NCBI RefSeq assembly: GCF_029211325.2
Contig: NZ_CP135996.1
Span: forward strand, 1,426,001 to 1,490,000
Length of the DNA stretch: 64,000 nucleotides
From: Caproicibacterium argilliputei
GTDB lineage: Bacteria > Bacillota > Clostridia > Oscillospirales > Acutalibacteraceae
Reading direction: 5' to 3'
In this document: positions 54,869-62,546 of the stretch, one piece after another
How the letters are laid out: each line of letters opens with the position of its first letter
Position numbering within the stretch: the stretch's first letter is position 1
The notes under the pieces: generated by a model
Databases searched by the model: none
The model's input: the letters and a program-made list of their open reading frames with translations, nothing else
What the model was told of the DNA's origin: nothing
Made by a program: the position numbers and the translations under genes

Positions 54869-55493
54869 AGGATGAACCCAAAATCTTTTTTAAAAAAGTT
54901 TTCCGATGAATCGGGCAGGGGCCGAACTGCAACAGTGCCTGCCTGTGCTGCGCGGTGCCGTACCCTTTATGTTTGGCAAACCCATACATGGGGTACAGCG
55001 TGTCCACTTTGCGCATCAGGCGATCACGGCTGACCTTGGCCAAAATCGAAGCTGCAGCAATGCTTTCACAGCAACCGTCCCCTTTTACAATGGTTCGCAC
55101 CGGCATTGGGAGCAGCGGCGCACGGTTGCCGTCAACCAAGGCAAGCTGCGGCGCCGGGTTTAGCTTTGCTGCCGCCCGCCGCATAGCTAAAAATGTTGCC
55201 TGCAGAATATTGATCTCATCAATTTCCTGCTCTGTGGCAAATCCCACGCCCCAGGCAACCGCCTTTTCAATAATCACACTGTAAAGTTCTTCCCGCTTTT
55301 TTTCTGTCAGTTTTTTAGAATCCTTTACGCCGGGAATCACACAGCCCTCCGGCAGTATCACCGCACCGGCAAACACCGGGCCGGCTAAAGGCCCGCGTCC
55401 GGCTTCGTCAATCCCGCAAACTATAGAATAACCTTCCTGTGCCGTCTCTCGTTCGTAGCGTAGCCAGTCAATCGGCTGCTGCTCCTGCTTCAT
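54858..55493 (-). CDS. rnhB: Ribonuclease HII
   Basis: The 211-residue enzyme removes RNA from RNA-DNA hybrids, including single ribonucleotides. Motifs are CGIDEAGRGPLAGPVFAGAVIL (Asp, Glu), DSKKLTEKKRE, VDGNR and KGDGCCESIAAASILAKVSRD. Overlaps of 4 bp with rbgA and 11 bp with yraN show an operon. Confidence 0.97.
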   Translation of the reverse strand: MKQEQQPIDWLRYERETAQEGYSIVCGIDEAGRGPLAGPVFAGAVILPEGCVIPGVKDSKKLTEKKREELYSVIIEKAVAWGVGFATEQEIDEINILQATFLAMRRAAAKLNPAPQLALVDGNRAPLLPMPVRTIVKGDGCCESIAAASILAKVSRDRLMRKVDTLYPMYGFAKHKGYGTAQHRQALLQFGPCPIHRKTFLKKILGSSYEK

Positions 55494-56365
55494 CGCACTT
55501 TCCCTGCCCGTTCCAGTGTAATCCGCCCAATCTTGCCGCCACGGAATTCATCGAGCAGCATCATGGAAGCGCGCTCTGTATCAATTTCGCCGCCAGCAAT
55601 CAGCATACCGCGCTTTTGCCCAATGAGTTCCAGAACCTGCCAGCCTTCCAATTGTGAAAAGTCAGCCTGCTCCAGTTTATACCGTGCACGGAGTGCATCC
55701 GGATACAACCTGCAAAGCAGTTCTAGAAGTCGTGCCGCGAGCCCTTCCGTATCCACAACATCATCCTTCACCGCACCGGTAAAGGCAAGATGCTCACCGA
55801 CCACCTTGTCCTCAAACTTTGGCCAAAGCACGCCGGGTGTGTCCAACAAATCAAACCCCTTGCCGATGGGAAACCACTGATTCGCCCGTGTGACGCCGGG
55901 GCGGTCTTCCACCGCCGCGTGGCTGCCGTTCGACAGTCGGTTAATAAGCGAAGACTTTCCAACGTTTGGCACGCCGACAATCATAACGCGAATGGTGCGG
56001 CCAACCATTCCTTTCTGTTTCCACGCTTCGATACGCGGTGCTAAAGCCGCCTTAACGGCAGGCTGAAACGCACGAAGCCCTCTTCCACTTTTACAGTCCA
56101 CTGGGATGGCGGAAATCTGCTGCTGCTGATAAGAAACTACCCAATCCTTGGTTGCTGCCGCATCTGCCATGTCGCTTTTATTCAACAAAATCACGCGTGG
56201 CTTGTTCTGAATCAGACGGTCTAAGTCCGGATTTCTGCTGCTGACAGGAATGCGGGCATCCACAATTTCTGCAACTGCATCGACTTGTTTCAGATACTTT
56301 TCAATCTGTCTTTTGGTGCGGGTCATATGGCCCGGAAACCATTGTATTGACTGTGCTTCGCTCAT
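55490..56365 (-). CDS. rbgA: Ribosome biogenesis GTPase YlqF/RbgA
   Basis: The 291-residue circularly permuted GTPase acts in late 50S assembly. G4 (LNKSDMAD) precedes G1 (GVPNVGKSSLINRL) and G3 (DTPGVLWPKF). The permutation and the beginning IQWFPGHMTRTKRQIEKYLKQVDAVAEIVDARIP are diagnostic. It overlaps lepB by 4 bp. Confidence 0.97.
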   Translation of the reverse strand: MSEAQSIQWFPGHMTRTKRQIEKYLKQVDAVAEIVDARIPVSSRNPDLDRLIQNKPRVILLNKSDMADAAATKDWVVSYQQQQISAIPVDCKSGRGLRAFQPAVKAALAPRIEAWKQKGMVGRTIRVMIVGVPNVGKSSLINRLSNGSHAAVEDRPGVTRANQWFPIGKGFDLLDTPGVLWPKFEDKVVGEHLAFTGAVKDDVVDTEGLAARLLELLCRLYPDALRARYKLEQADFSQLEGWQVLELIGQKRGMLIAGGEIDTERASMMLLDEFRGGKIGRITLERAGKVR

Positions 56366-56946
56366 GCTTCACCCTTTATCTTTCCAAAATGTGAAAACGG
56401 CAGAAGGAGAACGCGGGCTGTACCCAACACCTCCTGTGTGTCAAGAAATCCAATTTCACTGCTGCGGCTGTCCATAGAAACTGTTCGATTATCACCCAGC
56501 ACAAACAGTTTTCCGGATGGCACCGTAAGCGGAAACTGTACGCTGGCATTTTGCAGCGTTGTTTTGACACCGGCTGCCAGATATGCGCGCTCCTGCAGGA
56601 CTCTGCCGTTTACAGAAACTGTACCATTAGCCGCATTGATATTCACTGTTTGCCCGGAAACCGCAATCACCCGCTTGATGATTGGCGGCTCCCCAGCAAT
56701 TGCCCGCCGAGCAACGATCACATCGCCGATCTGCGGCTGTTCTGCAAAGTCGGTCAGCAACACCAAATCTCCAGGGTACAGGCTGGGCTGCATGGAGGTT
56801 CCACTGACTCGAACAACGCGCAGAAAAAAAGACAGCGCTAAGGTCAAAACAATTACAGCAGTCATTAGCGCGTCGACCCACTCATAAAGGGAGCGCACCC
56901 GGTCACTGGCACCAATGCAATACCATTCTTCCCTGTGCTTACGCAT
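56362..56946 (-). CDS. lepB: Signal peptidase I
   Basis: The 194-residue enzyme removes signal peptides at the outer membrane face. One transmembrane helix (about 25-45) is followed by SGTSMQPSLYPGD with the catalytic Ser, IIKRVIAVSGQTV with the general-base Lys and LGDNRTVSMDSR. It overlaps rbgA, and the rplS terminator lies upstream. Confidence 0.95.
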   Translation of the reverse strand: MRKHREEWYCIGASDRVRSLYEWVDALMTAVIVLTLALSFFLRVVRVSGTSMQPSLYPGDLVLLTDFAEQPQIGDVIVARRAIAGEPPIIKRVIAVSGQTVNINAANGTVSVNGRVLQERAYLAAGVKTTLQNASVQFPLTVPSGKLFVLGDNRTVSMDSRSSEIGFLDTQEVLGTARVLLLPFSHFGKIKGEA

Positions 56947-56984
56947 AGCAACAGTCTCCCTGCTGTTTCACAGATATAAATAGC

Positions 56985-57013
56985 AAAAAAGGGACACATC
57001 ATATGTCCCTTTC
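56985..57013 (-). terminator. Terminator of rplS
   Basis: Minus strand: AAAGGGACATATGATGTGTCCC then TTTTTT. Confidence 0.85.
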
Positions 57014-57034
57014 CGCATCTTTATAAATCGAAGT

Positions 57035-57379
57035 TCACTTAATAACTTCGCGAAGTTTTGCCGCCTTACCAACACGATCACGCAGGAAGTAAAGCTTTGC
57101 GCGCCGTACATGACCTTTGCGAACAACTTCCACTTTCTTCACATTCGGGGAATGGAACGGGAAAACACGCTCCACGCCAACGCCATAAGAAACGCGGCGA
57201 ACGGTGAAAGTTTCGCTAACGCCGGAGCTGCGACGTGCAATCACAGTGCCCTCGAACATCTGAATTCTCTCACGGTCACCTTCGCGGATATTCACGCTGA
57301 CCTTAACGGTATCGCCAACTTCCAGCTGTGGCTTTTCTTCTTTGATGGAATCCTGTGCAATGAGTTTTAATGCGTCCAT
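57035..57379 (-). CDS. rplS: 50S ribosomal protein L19
   Basis: The 114-residue product starts [23 protein letters not shown], with [45 protein letters not shown] and [17 protein letters not shown]. The ATG at 57379 follows AGGAGG; the frame continues to 57517 without an SD. In Bacillus it is also beside rbgA and rnhB. Confidence 0.98.
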   Translation of the reverse strand: MDALKLIAQDSIKEEKPQLEVGDTVKVSVNIREGDRERIQMFEGTVIARRSSGVSETFTVRRVSYGVGVERVFPFHSPNVKKVEVVRKGHVRRAKLYFLRDRVGKAAKLREVIK

Positions 57380-57482
57380 GTTTTTCCTCCTGTTTTTCGG
57401 GCATTCATACATACAGAGGACTGCCCTGTTCAATGTCGTGTAGAGGCATTGATTCCCACCTGGAGCGGCGGATTTCAAATGC
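57380..57482 (-). promoter_or_regulatory. rplS leader, possible L19 autogenous control element
   Basis: About 100 nt from the expected transcription start to the ATG, with potential pairing around CCTCTACACGACATTG and CAGGGCAGTCCTCTG. An L19 leader is known in Bacillus; I cannot confirm homology by eye. Confidence 0.35.
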
Positions 57483-57488
57483 TTTTTC

Positions 57489-57517
57489 ATTATAGCACAA
57501 CCTTTTGACAGGTGCAA
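57489..57517 (-). promoter_or_regulatory. Promoter of rplS
   Basis: Minus strand: TTGCAC (57512-57517), 17-base spacer, TATAAT (57489-57494). Confidence 0.75.
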
Positions 57518-57545
57518 GCATTTTTTGCAGGTTCTAAACTGTACT

Positions 57546-58157
57546 TTATAAATACCGGTCTTTTTTCATAAGAAGCAAAAACAGCAGATACAAGGCCGCC
57601 AGTAAGAGCGTAAGATTCCAGCGGGAGCGGAACAAAATCAAAAAGCCAAGCGCTGCAACCGGAACCAACGTAAAAAAAGAAATCAGCCGGATGATTCGGC
57701 GTGCCTGTTCTCTTTTTAGGAAAACGCTTAAAAGGCTGAAAAGCGCCTGTCCGCCGTCCAGCGGTTCCACCGGAAGCAAATTAAAAACGGCAAGCAGTGC
57801 ATTGGACAAGCCAAACAGCCGCACAGGCAGCGAAACACCGAAGCACGCAGCCCAATAGACTGCGCCAATCCATAACACAAAGTTTGCAGCCGGCCCGGCT
57901 GCTGCAATCAGGGCATCCTGCCCGTAAGAATCCGCTCCATTTCCCGTTTGAATTTCCGCACCGAAAGCGGTGAAGCGAATGCGCTTTGGCGGGCACCCAC
58001 ACCCTGCCATTGCCAACAGATGGCCGCCCTCATGAAAAGCAGCGGCGGCCAGTCCGCATACCGCCGCACCCGACCTGTCTGCTAAAAGCAGAAAAGCAAG
58101 CAGTGCAAAGAACGGCACCGTCGCCTGCACGGTGCATCTCCCTACTGACAGAATCAT
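57546..58157 (-). CDS. M50 site-2 protease, SpoIVFB-like
   Basis: The 203-residue membrane protease has the zinc motif [12 protein letters not shown] (HExxH, here HEGGH), [10 protein letters not shown] and the third-ligand motif [13 protein letters not shown], with several transmembrane helices. In Bacillus SpoIVFB cleaves pro-sigma-K. The start ATG at 58157 overlaps the stop of the 114-residue gene by ATGA, so the two are coupled; the open frame further upstream (to 58379) overlaps that gene. SpoIVFB identity is inferred from fold, size and the sporulating context. Confidence 0.82.
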   Translation of the reverse strand: MILSVGRCTVQATVPFFALLAFLLLADRSGAAVCGLAAAAFHEGGHLLAMAGCGCPPKRIRFTAFGAEIQTGNGADSYGQDALIAAAGPAANFVLWIGAVYWAACFGVSLPVRLFGLSNALLAVFNLLPVEPLDGGQALFSLLSVFLKREQARRIIRLISFFTLVPVAALGFLILFRSRWNLTLLLAALYLLFLLLMKKDRYL

Positions 58158-58498
58158 GGCGCTGACTGCAAAGCAGCGGCACCACTGACCATGGATGCCG
58201 GTGCCTGTGAACTGCTTTTGCCCGACTGCGCGCCGCTGACCGCAGATGGCGCACTGTTTTGCCCCATCTGCGGAGAAACTAAGGAAGCACCGGAGGAAAG
58301 AAAATCGCGGCATTGTTTCTGAATGTTTTGGAGAGAAAGATTTGGCTGCACGGAATTCTGTACTTGCTGAAAGTACCAACTCCTTCCCTCCACATACACC
58401 TGCCCGCCCACCGCGAAACGGAGTACAAGTCCCGCCACCAGAATCACCGCGCAGACGGCCAACCGTGCGGTCCAGAGAATCTTTTTTTCTTCATGCAT
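58154..58498 (-). CDS. Short membrane protein coupled to the M50 protease
   Basis: The 114-residue protein has one transmembrane helix (about 13-31, LAVCAVILVAGLVLRFAVG), a short extracytoplasmic region (VYVEGRSWYFQQVQNSV) and a Ser/Ala/Gly/Gln-rich tail. Position matches SpoIVFA in Bacillus, which inhibits SpoIVFB, but the M23/LytM domain of SpoIVFA is missing. It may be a reduced partner. That is inference from position alone. Confidence 0.75.
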   Translation of the reverse strand: MHEEKKILWTARLAVCAVILVAGLVLRFAVGGQVYVEGRSWYFQQVQNSVQPNLSLQNIQKQCRDFLSSGASLVSPQMGQNSAPSAVSGAQSGKSSSQAPASMVSGAAALQSAP

Positions 58499-58557
58499 TG
58501 TAAAGTCCCTCCCGCTCTGTTCTTACTGCATTCTATGAAACGGCAGAAAGAATCAGA

Positions 58558-58595
58558 ACAAAACAGAGCCTACCGCAAAAGCAGCAGGCTCTGTT
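58558..58595 (-). terminator. Terminator of nfnB
   Basis: Minus strand: ACAGAGCCT pairs with AGGCTCTGT, then TTTG, about ten bases after the stop. Confidence 0.75.
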
Positions 58596-58604
58596 AGAGT
58601 TTTC

Positions 58605-60008
58605 TTACTTTACTTTGCCCTGAATGTATTCGTCAATCGACTTTGCGGCTGCTTTGCCGCCGCCCATCGCCAAAATAACCGTTGCGGCGCCGGAAACAGC
58701 ATCACCGGCGGCATACACGCCCTCACGGGTAGTCTTCATGGTTTCTTCATCCACCACGATGCAACCCTTGCGGTTGGCTTCCAACCCTTTTGTGGTGGAA
58801 CGGATGAGTGGATTCGGGCTGTTGCCGATTGCCATCACCACACAGTCGACAGACGTTTTGAACTTGCTGTCCGGAATCTCAACCGGGCGGCGGCGACCAG
58901 AAGCATCTGGTTCGCCAAGTTCCATCTTCACACACTCAACTTCACTTACGCGGCCGTTTTCGTCCCCAAGAATCTGCACCGGGCTGGTCAGGAAGTCAAA
59001 AATGACACCCTCTTCTTTTGCATGGTGCACTTCTTCCTTACGAGCCGGCATCTGCTCTTCCGCACGGCGGTAAATGATGTGTACTTCCTCTGCACCCAAA
59101 CGCAGCGCAGTGCGTGCGGCATCCATTGCAACGTTGCCGCCGCCGACCACCGCCACACGCTTCACGTCCAGAATCGGCGTGTCATACTCAGGCTTGTACG
59201 CCTTCATCAAATTCACGCGTGTCAAAAACTCATTGGCAGAATACGTACCGACCAAATCCTCACCGGGAATATTCATAAAGTTCGGCAGTCCGGCGCCGGT
59301 GCCGACAAACATCGCCTCATAGCCCATGTCAAACAGTTCGTCGATTTCCAGCACTTTGCCGATAACCATATCCGTATTGATTTCAACGCCCTTTTCTTTC
59401 AGCGCGTCAATTTCTTTCTGAACGATTTCCTTTGGCAGGCGGAACTGCGGGATTCCGTACATCAGCACACCGCCAGCAACGTGCAGAGCCTCAAAGACCG
59501 TCACCTGATAGCCCTTCGCCGCCAAATCACCCGCGCAGGTCAGACCAGCCGGGCCAGCGCCGATCACTGCCACTTTGTGGCCGTTAGACGGTACCTTCTG
59601 TGCTTTGTCACTGCCGTGCTGCATATGCCAGTCCGCAACAAAGCGCTCCAGTCGACCAATGCCGACCGGCTCGCCCTTGATGCCGCGCACACACTTGCTT
59701 TCACACTGGCTTTCCTGCGGACATACACGACCGCAGACCGCAGGCAAAGAGTTCGTCAGCTTAATCGTCTGAAACGCCTCTTCATACTCACCCTTTACCA
59801 CGTGCGCGATAAAGTCCGGAATATGCACGCCGACCGGACAGCCGGAAACGCAGGGCTTGTTTTTGCAGTTCAAACAGCGCTGTGCCTCGTTGCGCGCCAT
59901 TTCTTCCGTGTAACCCTGAGAAACTTCCTCAAAATTATGACGCCGCACTTCCGGTTTCTGCTCCGGAATCGGGGTCTTTTCCATTTGCATATTAGGCATT
60001 TTTTGCAC
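58605..60008 (-). CDS. NfnB-like / glutamate synthase small-subunit-type flavoprotein
   Basis: The 467-residue protein has two FAD/NAD sites (GAGPAGLTCAGDLAAKGYQVTVFEA and VVGGGNVAMDAARTALRLGA) and N-terminal cysteines for Fe-S clusters (CLNCKNKPCVSGCPVGVHIP, VCPQESQCESKC). This is the GltA/GltD-type fold. Because the small [2Fe-2S] flavoprotein gene overlaps it by 17 bp and no glutamate synthase large subunit is present, the pair is best read as NfnB of the electron-bifurcating NADH-dependent ferredoxin:NADP oxidoreductase. Annotation pipelines usually call it glutamate synthase. Confidence 0.88.
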   Translation of the reverse strand: MQKMPNMQMEKTPIPEQKPEVRRHNFEEVSQGYTEEMARNEAQRCLNCKNKPCVSGCPVGVHIPDFIAHVVKGEYEEAFQTIKLTNSLPAVCGRVCPQESQCESKCVRGIKGEPVGIGRLERFVADWHMQHGSDKAQKVPSNGHKVAVIGAGPAGLTCAGDLAAKGYQVTVFEALHVAGGVLMYGIPQFRLPKEIVQKEIDALKEKGVEINTDMVIGKVLEIDELFDMGYEAMFVGTGAGLPNFMNIPGEDLVGTYSANEFLTRVNLMKAYKPEYDTPILDVKRVAVVGGGNVAMDAARTALRLGAEEVHIIYRRAEEQMPARKEEVHHAKEEGVIFDFLTSPVQILGDENGRVSEVECVKMELGEPDASGRRRPVEIPDSKFKTSVDCVVMAIGNSPNPLIRSTTKGLEANRKGCIVVDEETMKTTREGVYAAGDAVSGAATVILAMGGGKAAAKSIDEYIQGKVK

Positions 60009-60840
60009 CCTCCATCAGTCTGCAGTTTTCCTCTCTGGCAGCAGCACGTTCTTTGTCAAAGTAGGTGCGACCGCGCTTGATGGCTTCATCGAAATCGACT
60101 TCAAAGCCATCAAAGTCCGGGCCATCCACGCAGGCAAATTTTGTTTTGCCGCCAACAGTCAGGCGACAGCCGCCGCACATACCCGTACCGTCAATCATGA
60201 TGGGATTCATGCTGATGATGGTTTTAATATTCTTTGGCTTTGTCACACCGACAACCGCACGCATCATCACGAGAGGGCCAATAGCAACTACCAAGTCGTA
60301 ATCGGCGCCGTTCTGAATATTCTCCTCCAGTGCACTGGTTACAAAGCCCTTGTGTCCATTGCTGCCGTCATCCGTCATCAGATACAGATTATCACTGTCA
60401 GCGCGCATTTCATCTTCCAAGATAATGATGTCTTTGTTGCGGAAGCCAGCAATCATATCCACCTTCGCGCCCATCTGATGCAGTGCCTTGGCCTGCGGCC
60501 ACGCGATGGCGCAGCCTGCACCTCCGCCAATGACAGCAGCTCGCTTATGACCTTCCAGTTCGCTGGCTTTTCCGAGCGGCCCAATAAAGTCAAGGATAGC
60601 GTCACCGACATTGAGCTGATCAAGCTTCATCGTTGTCTGACCAACGATTTGATAAATAATCGTAACTGTACCCGCATTCCTGTCATAATCCGCAACTGTC
60701 AGCGGGATACGCTCGCCGAACTCGTCAACACGGAGAATGATGAACTGCCCTGCTTTTGCTTTTTTCGCAATAAACGGAGCGTTCACAGTCATCAGTGTCA
60801 TCGAATCGTTTAACTTGCGTTTTTCTACGATTTGAAACAT
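59992..60840 (-). CDS. NfnA-like / dihydroorotate dehydrogenase electron transfer-type subunit
   Basis: The 282-residue protein has an N-terminal FAD-binding barrel (IPLTVADYDRNAGTVTIIYQIVGQTTMKL), an NAD-binding part (AAVIGGGAGCAIAWPQAKAL) and a C-terminal [2Fe-2S] site (GTGMCGGCRLTVGGKTKFACVDGPDFDG). It overlaps the NfnB-like gene. With it, it would couple NADH and reduced ferredoxin to NADP reduction. It could also be a sulfide dehydrogenase pair; context favours Nfn. Confidence 0.88.
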   Translation of the reverse strand: MFQIVEKRKLNDSMTLMTVNAPFIAKKAKAGQFIILRVDEFGERIPLTVADYDRNAGTVTIIYQIVGQTTMKLDQLNVGDAILDFIGPLGKASELEGHKRAAVIGGGAGCAIAWPQAKALHQMGAKVDMIAGFRNKDIIILEDEMRADSDNLYLMTDDGSNGHKGFVTSALEENIQNGADYDLVVAIGPLVMMRAVVGVTKPKNIKTIISMNPIMIDGTGMCGGCRLTVGGKTKFACVDGPDFDGFEVDFDEAIKRGRTYFDKERAAAREENCRLMEGAKNA

Positions 60841-60909
60841 GATTACACTTCCTCACTAAAAAATACATCTGTGTCCCGATGCAGGGATTCTGCTTTTCAC
60901 AGTATTTTT

Positions 60910-60938
60910 ATTATATCGATTCTGTTCCGTAAATGCAA
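60910..60938 (-). promoter_or_regulatory. Promoter of nfnAB-like genes
   Basis: Minus strand: TTGCAT (60933-60938), 17-base spacer, TATAAT (60910-60915). Confidence 0.75.
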
Positions 60939-60945
60939 GAAAAAT

Positions 60946-60981
60946 CGGGTGTTTGGCAAAAAAATGCCACACACCCGCTGT
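60946..60981 (-). terminator. Terminator of spoIVA
   Basis: Minus strand: GGGTGTGTGGCA pairs with TGCCAAACACCC across a T-rich loop, then GATTTTTC. Confidence 0.75.
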
Positions 60982-61006
60982 ATGTACAGAAAAATACGAA
61001 AATTCC

Positions 61007-62485
61007 TTAAAGAATAATGCAAATCAAACCATTGCATCCGTCATTGATAATCCGTTCAATAGTTTCCCGCACCTTTTCCCGGGCGTCCTGCGGCATCCGG
61101 TAAAGTTTGTTGTGCATACCCTCGTTGACAAGTTCATGCAGACTCTTCCCAAAAATATTGGACTCCCAGATTTTTGCGGGACTTTCCTCGATTTCCTTGA
61201 GCATATAGGACACCAGTTCCTCGCTTTGCGCTTCAGAACCGACAATCGGTGTAATTTCCGTTGTAATCTGCGTTTTCATCATATGGATAGACGGGGCGTT
61301 TGCCTTGAGGCGAATCCCATACTTTCCACCCTGCCTGACAATCCGCGGTTCCTCCAGCGTTAATTCGTCAATCTCCGGCATGACAATGCCATAACCGGTT
61401 TCCAGCACATTGTGATATGCTTCCTGAATTTTGTTATACTCTTTCTGCATGGAGGCGAAATGCAGCATACTATCCAGCAAGTCTTCTTCTGTTTCCAAAG
61501 ACAGCCCGGTCTTTTCCCCAAGAACTTTATAAAACAGGGACTGCTCCAAATGAACCTTGACCCGTGCTTTCCCGGTTCCCAATTCAATGTTGGAAACAGA
61601 AGCATTCCGCACATATTCACAGGTGGAAACCTGCTGCATCATGCTGTTAATCTCCCGAATGCAGGTAATATTTTCCGCATTCTGCTGAATAGAATCATAG
61701 ATAGCCGCGCGCAGCCAGTGTTCTTTCTCGAGGGATGAAACCCAGTGCGGCATATCGACCTTGATTTCCTGCACTGGGAACTCAAACAGGACTTTGGAGA
61801 GAATGCCCCGGATTTCTGTTTCACCCAGTTCCAGACAGTTTACCGGCAGCACCGGCACCTCGTATTTCGCTTCAAGCTGCTGCGAAAGCTGTACAGCGGA
61901 TGCTGCAGTCGGTTCCACAGAATTCAGCAGCACCACAAACGGCTTGTGAATTTCTTTAAGCTCCGCAATGACGCGTTCTTCCGCATCTTCATATTCCTCA
62001 CGCGCAATGTCGCTGATGGTGCCGTCGGTGGTTACCACCAACCCAATCGTAGAGTGTTCTGTAATCACTTTTTTGGTGCCGATTTCTGCCGCCATGTTAA
62101 AGGGTACCGGGTCATCAAACCACGGTGTCATCACCATGCGCGGATTTTCTCCTTCAATATAACCAAGCGCGCTCGGAACGATATAGCCGACACAGTCAAT
62201 CATGCGAACCGAAAAGGAGGCACTGTCATCAATATTGACTTTCACTGCCTGCTCCGGGATGAACTTCGGTTCGGTGGTCATAATGGTGCGACCGGCGGCA
62301 GATTGCGGCAGCTCATCCACCGCGCGATCTTTTCTGGATTCCTCGTCAATGTTCGGAATCACAATGGTGTCCATGAATTTTTTGATAAAGGTGGATTTAC
62401 CGGTACGCACAGGACCGACAACGCCGATGTAAATATCGCCGTTCGTCCGCTCCGCGATATCCCGATAGATCGTGTGTTCTTCCAT
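61007..62485 (-). CDS. spoIVA: Stage IV sporulation protein A
   Basis: SpoIVA is an ATPase that polymerises on the forespore outer membrane to form the base of the coat. The 492-residue length is that of Bacillus. The protein starts MEEHTIYRDIAERTNGDIYIG, with Walker A GPVRTGKSTF near residue 24 and the conserved AGRTIMTTEPKFIP. The ATG at 62485 follows GGAGGG; the frame is open to 62542. The DUF3794-LysM gene lies upstream. Confidence 0.97.
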   Translation of the reverse strand: MEEHTIYRDIAERTNGDIYIGVVGPVRTGKSTFIKKFMDTIVIPNIDEESRKDRAVDELPQSAAGRTIMTTEPKFIPEQAVKVNIDDSASFSVRMIDCVGYIVPSALGYIEGENPRMVMTPWFDDPVPFNMAAEIGTKKVITEHSTIGLVVTTDGTISDIAREEYEDAEERVIAELKEIHKPFVVLLNSVEPTAASAVQLSQQLEAKYEVPVLPVNCLELGETEIRGILSKVLFEFPVQEIKVDMPHWVSSLEKEHWLRAAIYDSIQQNAENITCIREINSMMQQVSTCEYVRNASVSNIELGTGKARVKVHLEQSLFYKVLGEKTGLSLETEEDLLDSMLHFASMQKEYNKIQEAYHNVLETGYGIVMPEIDELTLEEPRIVRQGGKYGIRLKANAPSIHMMKTQITTEITPIVGSEAQSEELVSYMLKEIEESPAKIWESNIFGKSLHELVNEGMHNKLYRMPQDAREKVRETIERIINDGCNGLICIIL

Positions 62486-62546
62486 TTTGTTCCCTCCTGC
62501 GTTCTGGATTTGCGTTTTTTCAGCCTCTAAACTACGGGACATGGAT

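Noticed and set aside
58158..58379. N-terminal extension of the M50 protease frame
   Set aside because: It overlaps the 114-residue coding gene in another phase; the ATGA overlap start at 58157 is better.
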